DNA of 64,000 nucleotides from Leucobacter chromiiresistens (GCF_900102345.1 NZ_FNKB01000002.1:310001-374000), one strand, 5' to 3'; positions 1 to 9,873 are shown, counted from the first letter of the stretch. Notes: generated from the letters alone by a model not told the origin. Numbers and translations are program-made.

Positions 1-619
1 CGGCGAGCGGAACGATCTCGTCGTCGTTCACCCCGCGCTTCACGACGGCGTTCACCTTCACGGGCCCGAGGCCGGCCTCGCGAGCGGCGTCGATGCCGTC
101 GAAGACGCGGGCGAGCGGAAACCGCACGTCGTTGATCGCCTGGAACCGGTGCTCCTCGAGCGAGTCGACCGAGACGGTGACGCGATCGAGGCCGGCCTCG
201 CGCAGCCCGGCCGCTTTGACGCGCAGCGCCGAGCCGTTCGTCGTGAGCGCCAGGTCGGGCTTCCGGCCGTCGGGCGTGCGCAGCGCCGCGAGACGGGAGA
301 TGAGCTCCTCGATGCCGCGGCGCAGCAGCGGCTCGCCGCCCGTGAGGCGCAGCTTGTCGACGCCGAGGCTCACGGCCGCGCCGGCGACCCGTTCGATCTC
401 GTCGAAGCTGAGCAGCTCGTCGCGCTCCATGAACTGGTAGTCGCTGCCGAAGAGCTCCTTCGGCATGCAGTAGACGCAGCGGAAGTTGCACCGGTCGGTG
501 ACCGAGATGCGGAGGTCGCGGAGCGCCCGCCCGCGGGTGTCGGCGAGACCGCCGCCTCCCGTCGCGGGCAGCTGTCGGGCGCGGCCCCGCGGTCGCGCAA
601 CGGGCATCGACTTCGGCAT
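1..619 (-). CDS. moaA: GTP 3',8-cyclase MoaA (C-terminus beyond left edge)
   Basis: Radical SAM enzyme for the first step of molybdopterin synthesis, converting GTP to 3',8-cyclo-GTP. The visible N-terminal 206 residues carry the SAM-cluster motif CNFRCVYC (C44, C48, C51 by this start), followed by the TGGEPLLR loop that contacts SAM. The ATG at 619 is preceded by a GGGGAGG ribosome site about 7 bases away, which fixes this start; an in-frame ATG four codons later is less well placed. A TAGGGT -10-like hexamer lies about 20 bases further upstream, so the gene may have its own promoter, but it also follows modB by 58 bases on the same strand. The C-terminal second cluster that binds GTP is outside the window. 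Confidence 0.95.
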   Translation of the reverse strand, partial: MPKSMPVARPRGRARQLPATGGGGLADTRGRALRDLRISVTDRCNFRCVYCMPKELFGSDYQFMERDELLSFDEIERVAGAAVSLGVDKLRLTGGEPLLRRGIEELISRLAALRTPDGRKPDLALTTNGSALRVKAAGLREAGLDRVTVSVDSLEEHRFQAINDVRFPLARVFDGIDAAREAGLGPVKVNAVVKRGVNDDEIVPLA

Positions 620-677
620 CGCCGCACCTCCCCTGCGCGCCACCCTAGCAGCTGCGCTCCGGGGCGGGCGGTGAGCG

Positions 678-1532
678 TCACATCGTGCGGGCCGAGGCGC
701 GCCCCTGCACCACGAAGAGGGCGGCGAGGGCGATGGCGATGAGGATCAGCGAGAGCGCCAGCGCCGTGTCCTGACTCACGCCCGCACCGTTGAACGCCGT
801 GTAGATCGCCAGCGGAACGGTGCGCGTCGTGCCCCCGGCGTTGCCCGCGAAGAGCGCGGTCGCGCCGAACTCGCCGAGGGCGCGGGTGAAGCACAGCACG
901 ACGCCGGCGGTGAGGCCGGTGCGGATCAGCGGCAGGGTGACCCGGAAGAGGGTCGCGGCGGGCGTCGCGCCGAGGGTGGCGGCGGCGTCGGCGAAGGCGG
1001 GGGTGAGGGTGCGCAGCGCGCTCTCGACGGAGATGACGAGGAACGGGAGCGAGACGAACGTCTGCGCGATCACCACCGCGGCAGTCGTGAACGGGATGCG
1101 GATGCCGGCGTCGGCGAGGGCGTCGCCGAGCACCCCGCCGCGCCCGAGCAGGGAGAGGAGCGCCAGGCCTCCGACGAGCGGCGGCAGCACGAGCGGCAGC
1201 GTCACGACGCCGCGCAGCAGCACCGCCCACCAGCCGCGCGCCCGGGAGAGCACGACGGCGAGGGGCACGCCGAGCGCGACGCAGCAGAGGGTCGCCGCGC
1301 CCGCGGTGCCGAGCGAGAGCAGCAGCGCGCTTCCGGTCTCGGGCGCGGCGAGGGTCGCCGGCAGCTCCGCCCAGTTCATGCGCGAGAGCAGCGCGATGAG
1401 CGGAAGCACGAGCAGGGCGCCGCCGAGCAGCGCGGGCCCGATCACGAGCGCGGGCACCGCGCGACGGGTGCGGCTCGTCGCCCGACGGGGCGGGCGGCGA
1501 GCGATCCCGCCCCCGCTCACGACCCCGTTCAC
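678..1532 (-). CDS. modB: molybdate ABC transporter permease ModB
   Basis: Inner-membrane permease of the molybdate uptake system, 284 residues with five to six hydrophobic segments starting at VPALVIGPALLGGALLVLPL. Near residue 210 it has the cytoplasmic EAA-type loop (ADAAATLGATPAATLFRVTLP) that docks the ATPase. The GTG start at 1532 overlaps the modA stop as GTGA, which implies translational coupling. No modC ATPase gene follows: the next gene is moaA. The ATPase must be encoded elsewhere or shared with another transporter. Residues before RRAVPALV are Arg-rich and could include a few non-native codons if a later start is used. Confidence 0.93.
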   Translation of the reverse strand: MNGVVSGGGIARRPPRRATSRTRRAVPALVIGPALLGGALLVLPLIALLSRMNWAELPATLAAPETGSALLLSLGTAGAATLCCVALGVPLAVVLSRARGWWAVLLRGVVTLPLVLPPLVGGLALLSLLGRGGVLGDALADAGIRIPFTTAAVVIAQTFVSLPFLVISVESALRTLTPAFADAAATLGATPAATLFRVTLPLIRTGLTAGVVLCFTRALGEFGATALFAGNAGGTTRTVPLAIYTAFNGAGVSQDTALALSLILIAIALAALFVVQGRASARTM

Positions 1533-2365
1533 GGCCCCGGCACCGGGCCGAATCCGAGCTCCCGCAGGCGCGTTTGCGCGGCGTCCGTCAGCAGGAACCG
1601 GGCGAACTCCTCCGCGGCGGCCCCCGACGCCGACCCCTCGATCGGGGCGATGAGGTAATCGCCGGCGGCGGTCTCGGCAGCGGGGATCTCGATGCCGACG
1701 ACATCGCCGGCCGAGCGCAGCACATCTGAACGGTAGACCAGGCCGGCGTCGGCCTCGCCGGAGGCGACCTTCGTGAGCACGGCCGTGACGTTCTGCTCCT
1801 CGCTGGCGGCCTGCACCTCCACGCCGTCGCGGTCGAGCAGCGCTCGCGCGGCCGCGCCGCAGGGCACCTCCGCCGCGCAGAGCACCACCGTCGGCTGCGC
1901 CCCGGTCGCTGCGCCGCTCCCCAGGTCGGCGAGCGACTCGATGCCGAGCGGATTTCCCGGGGCGACCGCGATCTGCAGGGTGCTCGTCGCGAAGAGCGTG
2001 GGGTCGGTGGCGAGGAGGCCGTCGTCGGCGACGCGCTGCATGGTGGCCGCATCGGCGGAGGCGAAGACGTCGACGGGGGCGCCTCCCACGATCTGCGCGG
2101 CCAGCACGGAGGAGCCGTCGAAGGTGAGCGCGCGAATCTCGACGTCGGGGTGCTCCGCCGTGAAATCGTCGGCGACCTCCGTCATCACCTCCTGCAGTGA
2201 GGCGGCGGCTGCGATCGTGAGGCTCCCCGACAGCTGCGATCCGGTCCCGTCGCCGACGGCCTCCTCCGTGGCGGGGGCCGTGCCGCAGCCCATCAGGGCG
2301 AGGAGGGCGACGGCGACCCCTGCGGCGCCCGCGCGCCGGAAGCGGTCGCGCACGGCCTCGGTCAT
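1529..2365 (-). CDS. modA: molybdate-binding lipoprotein ModA
   Basis: Extracytoplasmic solute-binding protein for molybdate/tungstate, 278 residues from the ATG at 2365. It has a short basic N-terminus, a hydrophobic segment and a lipobox (ALMGC) near residue 26, so the mature protein is lipid-anchored. The ModA fold is recognisable in LTIAAAASLQEVMTEVA, the FDGSSVLAAQI loop, the GAPVDVFASAD segment and a C-terminal FLLTDAAQTRL. A TACACT hexamer at 2373-2378 on the minus strand ends 7 bases before the ATG, so the mRNA is probably leaderless; this supports 2365 over an upstream ATG at 2401. It heads modA-modB. Confidence 0.94.
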   Translation of the reverse strand: MTEAVRDRFRRAGAAGVAVALLALMGCGTAPATEEAVGDGTGSQLSGSLTIAAAASLQEVMTEVADDFTAEHPDVEIRALTFDGSSVLAAQIVGGAPVDVFASADAATMQRVADDGLLATDPTLFATSTLQIAVAPGNPLGIESLADLGSGAATGAQPTVVLCAAEVPCGAAARALLDRDGVEVQAASEEQNVTAVLTKVASGEADAGLVYRSDVLRSAGDVVGIEIPAAETAAGDYLIAPIEGSASGAAAEEFARFLLTDAAQTRLRELGFGPVPGP

Positions 2366-2403
2366 GGCTCTCAGTGTATGAGACCGCGAGAGCGGGCACA
2401 CGG

Positions 2404-2432
2404 TTGACGCGAGTTGGATCTCCCACTAGTTT
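2404..2432 (+). promoter_or_regulatory. predicted vegetative promoter of fmdB-fmdA
   Basis: TTGACG at 2404-2409 and TAGTTT at 2427-2432 are separated by exactly 17 bases, one of the best sigma-70-type matches in the window. It is oriented toward the fmdB-fmdA pair, giving a leader of about 185 bases with no recognisable structure. It lies just upstream of the divergent modA gene. Confidence 0.6.
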
Positions 2433-2623
2433 CTGGAGCAGAGCGACCCTCCGAGCACCGGAGCCGGTCGACGAGCTGGGCCGGGGGAGACCTCGGCCGC
2501 TCTTCACGCAGTGCGGCGAGAGGGGATCGGAATGCGCAGACGGCCCGAACGAGAGCAGCCGGGGTACCGGTGCGGTCGCGGCCGAGCGGGCGGCCGCGCG
2601 GGCGGCTGGATCGGGGCGCGCTG

Positions 2624-2911
2624 ATGCCGAACTACCGCTTCCGCTGCGCCGAGGGGTGCGAGTTCGACGCGATGTACTCGATGAGCGATGTGCCGCGACA
2701 GGCGGAGTGCGCCGCCTGCGGGGCGCTGGCGAAGCGCGTGATCACCGCCCCGCACCTCTCCGCCTCGGGCGGCAGCGCGTATGGCCTGCTCGATCGCGCC
2801 GCCCGCAGCGCGCACGAGCCGCAGGTGGTGGATCGCCTGCCCGGTCGCGGCGCCGCGCCGCGCCAGCCCGTCAGCCGCAATCCGCTGCACGCGAAGCTGC
2901 CGAGGCCCTGA
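2624..2911 (+). CDS. fmdB: FmdB-family zinc-ribbon protein
   Basis: Small 95-residue protein of the FmdB family, a short zinc-ribbon followed by a basic tail, often encoded beside formamidase and thought to be regulatory. It begins MPNYRFRCAEGCEF, and the ribbon cysteines are C8/C12 and C31/C34 or close to that. The first pair is spaced CX3C rather than the usual CX2C, so zinc binding may differ. ATG 2624 matches the family start; longer upstream extensions in this frame have no family similarity. The gene ends 43 bases before fmdA and shares its promoter at 2404-2432. Confidence 0.8.
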   Translation: MPNYRFRCAEGCEFDAMYSMSDVPRQAECAACGALAKRVITAPHLSASGGSAYGLLDRAARSAHEPQVVDRLPGRGAAPRQPVSRNPLHAKLPRP

Positions 2912-2954
2912 CCGTACGACCCGCAGCACCCTACCCGGAGGAGAGGACGACCCG

Positions 2955-4208
2955 ATGCCCGAACACGTATTCCGACTGGACTCGAGCAAGAAGTTCACCG
3001 AGCAGGAGCAGGTGGGCCACAACCGCTGGCACCCCGAGATCCCGCCCGTCGCCACCGTGAAACCGGGAGACGCCTTCCGCGTCGACTGCCGCGAGTGGTT
3101 CGACGGGGCGATCGTCAACGACGACTCGGCGCAAGACATCCTCGACGCCCCGCTGCTCACCGTGCACACGCTGAGCGGCCCGTTCCGCGTCGAGGGCGCG
3201 AAGCCGGGCGACCTGCTCATCGTCGACATCCTCGACGTCGGCCCGATCCCGCAGGAGGATTCGGGGCCGCTCGCCGGGCAGGGCTGGGGCTACACGGGCA
3301 TCTTCGCGAAGCGCAACGGCGGCAGCTTCCTCACCGAGCAGTTCCCCGACGCGTACAAGGCGATCTGGGACTTCTCGGGCCAGACGGCCACCTCGCGTCA
3401 CGTGCCCGGGGTGTCGTTCACCGGCATCATCCACCCGGGGCTCATGGGAACGGCGCCGTCGGCCGGGCTGCTCGCGAAGTGGAACGCCCGCGAGGCCGCG
3501 CTCATCGCCACGGACCCCGACCGGGTGCCCCCGCTCGCCCTGCCGCCCGAGGCCGATCACGCCGTGCTCGGAGGTCTCGACCGCGCGGAGTGGGCGCGCG
3601 TCGGCGGCGAGGCGGCGCGAACGGCGCCGCCTCGGGAGAACGGCGGCAACCAGGACATCAAGAACTTCACGAAGGGGTCGCGCGTCTTCTACCCCGTCTT
3701 CGTCGATGGCGCCAACCTCTCCGTCGGCGACCTGCACTTCTCGCAGGGCGACGGTGAGATCACCTTCTGCGGCGCGATCGAGATGGGCGGTTTCATCGAC
3801 CTCCGCGTCGACCTGATCCCGAACGGCATGGAGACCTACGGCGTGCACGAGAACGCGATCTTCATGCCCGGAAACGTCGAGCCGCAGTACAGCCACTGGC
3901 TCGCCTTCTCGGGCACATCGGTGACGCTCGACGGCGAGCAGCGCTACCTCGACTCGCACCTCTCGTACCAGCGGGCGTGCCTCCACGCCATCGAGTACCT
4001 CACCAAGTTCGGCTACAGCCCCGAGCAGGCGTACCTGCTGCTCGGAGCGGCGCCGATCGAGGGTCGCCTCTCGGGCGTCGTCGACATTCCGAATTCGTGC
4101 TCCACGGTCTACCTGCCGACGGAGATCTTCGACTTCGACCCGCGCCCCTCCCAGGCCGGGCCGACGCAGATCGACCCGGGCATCGGCGCACCGCGCGCCG
4201 CCGCCTGA
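2955..4208 (+). CDS. fmdA: formamidase
   Basis: Cytoplasmic amidohydrolase of the FmdA/AmdA (acetamidase/formamidase) family, hydrolysing formamide to formate and ammonia. The 417-residue length is normal for the family. Typical blocks are VGHNRWHPEIPP, GPFRVEGAKPGDLLIVDI, the FSGIIHPG-like FTGIIHPGLMGTAPS, GGNQDIKN, LHFSQGDGEITFCGAIEMGG and [24 protein letters not shown] site 11 bases upstream supports ATG 2955. It forms a two-gene unit with fmdB. The formate product connects it to the fdhD/molybdo-oxidoreductase pair that converges from the right. Confidence 0.95.
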   Translation: MPEHVFRLDSSKKFTEQEQVGHNRWHPEIPPVATVKPGDAFRVDCREWFDGAIVNDDSAQDILDAPLLTVHTLSGPFRVEGAKPGDLLIVDILDVGPIPQEDSGPLAGQGWGYTGIFAKRNGGSFLTEQFPDAYKAIWDFSGQTATSRHVPGVSFTGIIHPGLMGTAPSAGLLAKWNAREAALIATDPDRVPPLALPPEADHAVLGGLDRAEWARVGGEAARTAPPRENGGNQDIKNFTKGSRVFYPVFVDGANLSVGDLHFSQGDGEITFCGAIEMGGFIDLRVDLIPNGMETYGVHENAIFMPGNVEPQYSHWLAFSGTSVTLDGEQRYLDSHLSYQRACLHAIEYLTKFGYSPEQAYLLLGAAPIEGRLSGVVDIPNSCSTVYLPTEIFDFDPRPSQAGPTQIDPGIGAPRAAA

Positions 4209-4255
4209 CGCGGAGGCCCGAGGCGGTCGCCCCGCGGGTCGGCGAGACCGCGTCC

Positions 4256-4271
4256 CGGGGCGGCCGCCCCG
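4256..4271. terminator. possible bidirectional terminator between convergent genes
   Basis: A perfect 16-base GC palindrome (CGGGGCGGCCGCCCCG) sits in the 107-base gap between the convergent fmdA and molybdo-oxidoreductase genes. It has no T-run, so function as an intrinsic terminator is inferred from position and stem strength only. Confidence 0.35.
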
Positions 4272-4315
4272 CGACGCGACCTGCGCGCCCCCCGAGGCGG
4301 CCGCCGGCCCCGGAC

Positions 4316-6640
4316 TCACACCGTGACCGGCCGGCCCACCCCCACGGGCGTGTTCGAGGGCTCGAGCCGCACCACGACCGCCTTCGAGACCGGGGTGCCG
4401 CTCTCGAGCGCGGTGCTGTCGAGCGGCACCAGCACGTTCGCCTCCGGGAAGTACGCGGCGGCGCATCCGCGCGCCGTCGGGTACGCCACGGTGCGGAACC
4501 CCCGCAGCACGCGATCGGGCTGATCCTTCCACTCGCTGAAGATGTCGACCGTCTGCCCGTCCGAGAGACCGAGCTCGGCGAGGTCGTCGGGGTGCACGAA
4601 GATCACCGAGCGCCCCTTCTTGATGCCCCGGTACCGGTCGTTGAGGCTGTAGATCGTCGTGTTGAACTGATCGTGCGATCGGACGGTCTGCAGGATCAGC
4701 CGGCCGGGCGGGCACTCGACGTGCTCCAGCTCGTTCACCGTGATGCGGGCCTTCCCCGTCGCGGTGTCGAAGCGCCGCTCGTCGCGGGGGCCGTTGGGCA
4801 GCAGGAAGCCGTCCTTCCGGCGCGTTCGCGCGTTGTAGTCCTCGCAGCCCGGCACGACGCGCGAGATGTGATCCCGGATCACGTCGTAGTCGTCGATCAT
4901 GGCGAGCCAGTCGATGCCGTGCCGGGAGCCGAGCGTCGCGTGGGCGATGCCGGCGATGATCGCGATCTCCGACCGCACCTGCTCGGAGATGGGCGGCACC
5001 TGCCCGTGCGATGCGTGGACCGCGCAGACCGTGTCCTCGACCGTGACGTACTGGGGGCCGCTGAGCTGCACGTCCACCTCCGTGCGCCCGAGCACCGGGA
5101 GGATCAGCGCCTCCTCGCCCGTGATCACGTGCGACCGGTTGAGCTTCGTCGACAGCTGCACGCTCAGCCGCGTCTTGCGCATCGCCGACTCGGCCAGGTT
5201 CGTATCCGAGATGGCGCCGAGCAGATTGCCGCCGAGCCCGAACCAGACCTTGATGCGCCCCTCGTCGAGCGCGCGGATGCCCTGCACGGCGTCCACGCCG
5301 TGCTCCCGCGGCGGCTCGAATGAGAACTCCGCGCCGAGCGCGTCGAGGAAGGAGTCGGGCATCTGCTCCCAGACCCCCATCGTGCGGTCGCCCTGCACGT
5401 TCGAGTGCCCGCGGATGGGGGAGGCGCCCGCGCCCGGGCGCCCGATGTTGCCGCGCAGCAGCAGCAGGTTGATGATCTCCTTGATCGTGTCGACGCTGCG
5501 GCGATGCTGCGTGATGCCCATCGCCCACGCGATGATCACCCGGTCGGCGCGCAGGTAGCGCTCCGCGAACTCGTCGATCTCCGCGGCCGACAGCCCGGTC
5601 GCGCGTTCGACGGCGGCGTCGTCGACCTGCACGATGTGCTCGGCGAACGCCTCGAAGCCGTCGCAGTGCTCGGCGATGAACTCGTGATCGAGCACCGTGC
5701 CCGGCGCTCGCCGCTCGGCCTCGATCACCCGCTTGGAGACGGCCTGCAGCAGGGCCGCGTCACCCCCGGAGCGGATCTGCAGGAACTGGTCGGCGATCTG
5801 TATCGGCTTGCCGACGTAGCCGCGCACCTTCTGCGGATCCTTGTACCCGAGCAGCCCGGCCTCGGGCAGCGGGTTCACCGCGACGACGCTGGCGCCGTTT
5901 TCCTTAGCCTCTTCGAGCGCGGTGAGCATGCGGGGGTGGTTGGTGCCCGGATTCTGGCCCATGATGACGATGAGATCGGACTCGAGGAAGTCGTTGTACG
6001 CGATCGTCGACTTGCCGATGCCCACCGTGTAGGTCATCGCGGTGCCGGTCGACTCGTGGCACATGTTCGAGCAGTCGGGCAGGTTGTTCGTGCCGAGCAC
6101 GCGCGCGAAGAGCTGGTAGATGAACGCCGCCTCGTTCGAAGCGCGCCCGCTCGTGTAGAACGACGCCTCGTCGGGGTGATCGAGGGCGTTCAGGTGCCCG
6201 GCGGCGATGTCGAACGCGCGATCCCAGCTCACCGGCTCGTAGTGATCGGAACCGGCCGGCTTGTAGACCGGCTCGGTGATCCGGCCCTGCATGCCCAGCC
6301 AGTACTCGGTCTTGTCCTCGAGGGAGGTGAGCGAGTGCTCCTTCCAGAACGCGCGCGGCACGGTGACGGGGGTCGCCTCCCACGTCACGGCCTTGCCGCC
6401 GTTCTCGCAGAACTCGGCGATCTTGCGGTGCTCCGGGTCGGGCCACGCGCAGCTCATGCAGTCGAAGCCGTCCTTGTGGTTGATCTTCGTCATGAGCTTC
6501 GCCGTGCGGGCGAGGCCCAGCGTCTTCACTGCGGGCTCCATCGAGTGGAAGACCCCGCCCATGCCGGCGGCGTAGTCCTTCGGCTCGGTGACCTCGATGT
6601 CGGCGTCGGAGAAGTCTTCGCGGGGGGCCTTCGGGCTCAT
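4316..6640 (-). CDS. FdhF/YdeP-family molybdopterin oxidoreductase
   Basis: A 774-residue molybdopterin-guanine-dinucleotide enzyme of the FdhF/YdeP subgroup of the DMSO-reductase family. Instead of a full N-terminal four-cysteine Fe-S motif it shows only [13 protein letters not shown] (C61, C64), as in YdeP. The [12 protein letters not shown] segment carries C194, a candidate molybdenum ligand. Cofactor-binding blocks [15 protein letters not shown] and [26 protein letters not shown] are clear, and a C-terminal molydopterin-dinucleotide domain includes [18 protein letters not shown]. The start ATG overlaps the fdhD stop as ATGA, so sulfuration factor and enzyme are co-translated. The substrate is unproven; formate is likely from fdhD pairing and nearby formamidase. 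Confidence 0.9.
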   Translation of the reverse strand: MSPKAPREDFSDADIEVTEPKDYAAGMGGVFHSMEPAVKTLGLARTAKLMTKINHKDGFDCMSCAWPDPEHRKIAEFCENGGKAVTWEATPVTVPRAFWKEHSLTSLEDKTEYWLGMQGRITEPVYKPAGSDHYEPVSWDRAFDIAAGHLNALDHPDEASFYTSGRASNEAAFIYQLFARVLGTNNLPDCSNMCHESTGTAMTYTVGIGKSTIAYNDFLESDLIVIMGQNPGTNHPRMLTALEEAKENGASVVAVNPLPEAGLLGYKDPQKVRGYVGKPIQIADQFLQIRSGGDAALLQAVSKRVIEAERRAPGTVLDHEFIAEHCDGFEAFAEHIVQVDDAAVERATGLSAAEIDEFAERYLRADRVIIAWAMGITQHRRSVDTIKEIINLLLLRGNIGRPGAGASPIRGHSNVQGDRTMGVWEQMPDSFLDALGAEFSFEPPREHGVDAVQGIRALDEGRIKVWFGLGGNLLGAISDTNLAESAMRKTRLSVQLSTKLNRSHVITGEEALILPVLGRTEVDVQLSGPQYVTVEDTVCAVHASHGQVPPISEQVRSEIAIIAGIAHATLGSRHGIDWLAMIDDYDVIRDHISRVVPGCEDYNARTRRKDGFLLPNGPRDERRFDTATGKARITVNELEHVECPPGRLILQTVRSHDQFNTTIYSLNDRYRGIKKGRSVIFVHPDDLAELGLSDGQTVDIFSEWKDQPDRVLRGFRTVAYPTARGCAAAYFPEANVLVPLDSTALESGTPVSKAVVVRLEPSNTPVGVGRPVTV

Positions 6641-7551
6641 GGCTGCACTGCTTTCTCGAGGGGGTCGACGGCGTCGGCGGCGGCGTCGGCGCGGTGGCCG
6701 GGGGCGTCGGCGGCGGTGTCGCCGGAGGTATCGGAGACGCGGTCGTCGCGGCTGTAGACGACCATGGAGTCGCCGCGGAGGAACCCGACGAGGGTCAGAT
6801 TCGACGCCTCGGCGAGCTCGACCGCGAGCGATGAGGGGGCGGAGACCGCGGTGAGCATGGGGATGCCGGCCATCAGCGCCTTCTGCGTGAGCTCGAAGCT
6901 CGCGCGCGCCGACACCATGAGCACGGTGGATCGCAGGGGCAGCAGCCCCTGCAGCAGCGCCCAGCCGATCACCTTGTCGACGGCGTTGTGCCGCCCCACG
7001 TCTTCGCGGAGCACCAGCATCTCGCCCGTGCGGCCGTCGAAGAGCGCCGCCGCGTGCAGGCCGCCCGTGCGCTTGAAGACCGCCTGCTCCGCGCGCAGCT
7101 GCTCGGGGAAGCCGACGATCGTCGCGGCGTCGACGACGAGCGGATCATCGGCGACGGTGAACCGGGATCGGGTGTGCACCGCGTCGATCGTCGCCTTGCC
7201 GCAGAGACCGCACGAGCTCGTCGTCGTGAAATTGCGCTGCAGACTGGGGTCGGGTGGTGCGACGCCGGGGCCGAGCGCCACGTCGAGCACGTTGTAGGTG
7301 TTCGGCTCGCCGTCGCTCGCGCAGTGGATGGCGGCCGAGAAGTGCTGCTGCTCGTGGATCACGCCCTCGGAGACCAGGAAGCCGGCGGCGAGTTCGACGT
7401 CGTGCCCCGGCGTGCGCATGGTCACCGCCAGCGACGTGCCCCCGACGCGGATCTCGAGGGGCTCCTCCACGGCGAGGAAATCGGCTCGTCGAACTCGGGA
7501 TCCGCCCACGGTGAGGCGGGTCACTCTCCGACGCGCTGCGATACGTGACAC
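6637..7551 (-). CDS. fdhD: formate dehydrogenase sulfurtransferase FdhD
   Basis: FdhD transfers sulfur to the molybdenum cofactor of formate dehydrogenases. The 304-residue protein shows VTRLTVGG, the [10 protein letters not shown] block, and the conserved Cys loop [10 protein letters not shown] (C114, C117), followed by [13 protein letters not shown] and [19 protein letters not shown] 7551 is chosen because family similarity starts at [12 protein letters not shown] and because a TATCCA -10-like hexamer lies only 7 bases upstream, suggesting a leaderless mRNA; longer versions would run into moeA on the opposite strand. The last ~25 residues ([19 protein letters not shown]) are a low-complexity extension. 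It overlaps the downstream molybdoenzyme by 4 bases. Confidence 0.94.
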   Translation of the reverse strand: MSRIAARRRVTRLTVGGSRVRRADFLAVEEPLEIRVGGTSLAVTMRTPGHDVELAAGFLVSEGVIHEQQHFSAAIHCASDGEPNTYNVLDVALGPGVAPPDPSLQRNFTTTSSCGLCGKATIDAVHTRSRFTVADDPLVVDAATIVGFPEQLRAEQAVFKRTGGLHAAALFDGRTGEMLVLREDVGRHNAVDKVIGWALLQGLLPLRSTVLMVSARASFELTQKALMAGIPMLTAVSAPSSLAVELAEASNLTLVGFLRGDSMVVYSRDDRVSDTSGDTAADAPGHRADAAADAVDPLEKAVQP

Positions 7552-7633
7552 CCCTCTTGGATACCATTGAAGGTGATCGGGAGCAAGGCGTCGAACCGGC
7601 GCGAACCGGATTCGGAAGCGGGGTGGCCAGCGC

Positions 7634-8929
7634 ATGTCCAGTAGCGAGCGCCCGCGGCACGCGCCCGAGCCCGGCGCTCCGGGCACTGCGCCGGTTCCCG
7701 TCGACGAGCACCTGCGGGCCGTACTCGACGCGGCCACCCCGCTCCCCGTCGAGACCGCGCAGCTCAGGGCGGCCATCGGCCTGGTGCTCGCCGCCGACGT
7801 GGTCGCGGGCGTCGACCTGCCGCTCTGGGACAACTCCGCGATGGACGGGTACGCCGTGCGGGCGGTCGACACGGCGCTGGCCTCGGAGGGCGCGCCCGTG
7901 CGGCTCGCGGTGATCGGCGAGGTCGCCGCGGGTCACGGCGGCGATCCGCTGCTGTCGCCCGGCACCGCGGTGCGGATCATGACCGGGGCCCCACTGCCGA
8001 GCTCCGCCGACGCCATCGTTCCGGTGGAGCAGACCCGGGCGGAGGGCGAACCGGGCGACTGGGCCGAGCACCGGGTGGCGGTGCTGCGCGAAGCCGCTCC
8101 CGGAGCGCACGTGCGCCGACGCGGCGAGGATGTGGTCGCGGGGGAGCGCATCGCCCGGGCGGGGGAGCAGCTCGGCGCCCGGCGCGCCGCCGCGATCGCC
8201 GCCGCCGGCGTGGCTGAGGTGCGGGTGCGCCCCCGCCCGCGGGTCGCGGTGATCGCCACGGGGTCCGAGCTGCGTTCGAGCGGAGCCCCGCTCGAACGGG
8301 GGCAGATCCCCGAGTCGAACTCCGTGCTCGTCTCCGCACTGCTGGCCGAAGACGGCATCGAGCCCGTCTCGGTCGCCGTGAGCGACGACGACGCGGCCGG
8401 TTTCGCGGCACGCCTCGCGCAGCTCGACGGACGCGTCGACGCGGTGATCACCACCGGCGGCGTGGGGCCCGGCCTCCACGACGTCGTGCGGATCGCGCTC
8501 GCCGCCGAGCCGGGGGTGCGGGCGGTGCGGGTCGCCGTGAAGCCCGGGCAGCCGCAGTGCTTCGGGCGACTGCGGGGCGGAGCGCTGATCTTCGCGCTCC
8601 CGGGCAACCCGGTCAGCGCCGCCGTCAGCTACGAGCTCTTCGTGCGGCCCGCGCTGCGGCACCTGCAGGGAGCGGCGAGACTCCACCGGTCGCGAGTGCC
8701 CGCGACGGTCGACGAGGGCTGGCGGGGCAGCTCCGACCGCACGCAGGTGCTCCCCGTCCGGATGCGCAGCACCCCCGACGGCCTCCGATGCGCGCCCGCG
8801 GTGGAGCCGCGCGGATACTCGCACGCCGTCGCCCGTCACGGCGCCGCCGAGGGATACGCCATCGTCGAACCGGGGCGCGGCGACGTGGCGGCGGGGGAGA
8901 CGGTGGAGACCGTCGTCGTCGCATGGTGA
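7634..8929 (+). CDS. moeA: molybdopterin molybdenumtransferase MoeA
   Basis: Inserts molybdate into adenylylated molybdopterin. The 431-residue protein has [15 protein letters not shown] near residue 60, [20 protein letters not shown], the [13 protein letters not shown] segment, the MPT-binding [13 protein letters not shown] loop, and [14 protein letters not shown]; the C-terminal beta domain follows. The ATG sits after a short leader with a TACCAT hexamer at 7562-7567 that overlaps the divergent fdhD promoter. It ends inside the start of mobA (ATGGTGA), so the two are coupled. Family domain order is complete. Confidence 0.95.
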   Translation: MSSSERPRHAPEPGAPGTAPVPVDEHLRAVLDAATPLPVETAQLRAAIGLVLAADVVAGVDLPLWDNSAMDGYAVRAVDTALASEGAPVRLAVIGEVAAGHGGDPLLSPGTAVRIMTGAPLPSSADAIVPVEQTRAEGEPGDWAEHRVAVLREAAPGAHVRRRGEDVVAGERIARAGEQLGARRAAAIAAAGVAEVRVRPRPRVAVIATGSELRSSGAPLERGQIPESNSVLVSALLAEDGIEPVSVAVSDDDAAGFAARLAQLDGRVDAVITTGGVGPGLHDVVRIALAAEPGVRAVRVAVKPGQPQCFGRLRGGALIFALPGNPVSAAVSYELFVRPALRHLQGAARLHRSRVPATVDEGWRGSSDRTQVLPVRMRSTPDGLRCAPAVEPRGYSHAVARHGAAEGYAIVEPGRGDVAAGETVETVVVAW

Positions 8930-9858
8930 ACGCGCCCGTGCTCGGCGCCGTCGTCTTCGCGGGCGGCCGCGGCTCCCGATTCGGCGGCGTCGACAAGGCG
9001 GCGCTCGAGCTGGGAGGAGTGCCGCTCGTGGAGCGCGCCGTGGCCGCCGCCGAGCAGGCCGGGGTCGATGCGCCGATCGTGGTGGGCCCGCCGGGCGCAG
9101 CACCCGCCCGCTGCACGACCGTGCGCGAGCAGCCGCCGTACTCGGGGCCGCTCGCCGCGCTCGCCGCCGCCCTCGCGGTCCTCCCTCCCGACGCCGACGA
9201 GGTGCTGCTGCTCGCCTGCGATCTGGTGCGGCCCGACGAGGTCGTCGCCCGTCTGCGCGCGAGCGCCCCGTCGAACGACGAGGACGGGGTGCTCCTGCGC
9301 GACCCCGACGGGCGCGCGCAGTGGCTCGCCGGCCGCTACCGGGTGGCCGCGCTGCGCGACGCGGTCGCGGCGCTCGGCGGCGACGTGGCGGGGCGCCCGC
9401 TGCGCCGCGTCATGAACGCCCTGCGTCTTCGTCCGCTCGACGCGAGCGCGGAGACCGTCGCCGACATCGACACCCCCGAAGACCTCGAGCGGGCCCGCCG
9501 CACGACGCGGCCGGCCGACCCGGCGAACACGGGGGCGTACCCTGAGACCGAACGTGCACCTGGAGGCGCCATGACGCAATCGCATCATCTCCCGCCCGAG
9601 GCCCTCGACGCCTGGCTCGTCGCCGCAGCGGCCGAACTCGGCGTCGAGCCCGACGCCGTGCGCATCGGCACCGTGCTCGACGTCGCCCGCGATGTCGCGC
9701 ACGACGTCGCCCGGCCCGCGGCTCCGCTCTCCACCTTCCTCCTCGGCGTGGCGTACGGCCGGGCGGGGGCGGCGGATCCGGATCGGCTGCAGGACCTCGC
9801 CGACCGGCTCACGGAGCGTGCTGCGGCGTGGAAGGACGACCGCGACGCATCGCAGTGA
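8923..9858 (+). CDS. mobA: MobA-type NTP transferase fused in frame to DUF6457
   Basis: Residues 1 to about 200 are a molybdenum cofactor guanylyltransferase-like domain: the nucleotide loop VFAGGRGSRFGGVDKAALEL, the REQPPYSGPLAALAAAL and LLACDLVRPDE motifs, and the closing DIDTPEDLERAR. Residues 217-311 are a DUF6457-type helical domain (EALDAWLVAAAAELGV, DVARDVAHDVARPAAPLSTFLLGVA). The joint (residues 200-216) is Pro/Thr-rich. At the joint a TACCCT hexamer and a TGGAGG site stand directly before an in-frame ATG at 9571, so the 95-residue DUF6457 protein may also be made alone. ATG 8923 overlaps the moeA stop. Guanylylation of the cofactor would feed the DMSO-reductase family enzyme nearby. 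Confidence 0.88.
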   Translation: MVNAPVLGAVVFAGGRGSRFGGVDKAALELGGVPLVERAVAAAEQAGVDAPIVVGPPGAAPARCTTVREQPPYSGPLAALAAALAVLPPDADEVLLLACDLVRPDEVVARLRASAPSNDEDGVLLRDPDGRAQWLAGRYRVAALRDAVAALGGDVAGRPLRRVMNALRLRPLDASAETVADIDTPEDLERARRTTRPADPANTGAYPETERAPGGAMTQSHHLPPEALDAWLVAAAAELGVEPDAVRIGTVLDVARDVAHDVARPAAPLSTFLLGVAYGRAGAADPDRLQDLADRLTERAAAWKDDRDASQ

Positions 9859-9873
9859 CGGTGCGAGGCTCCG

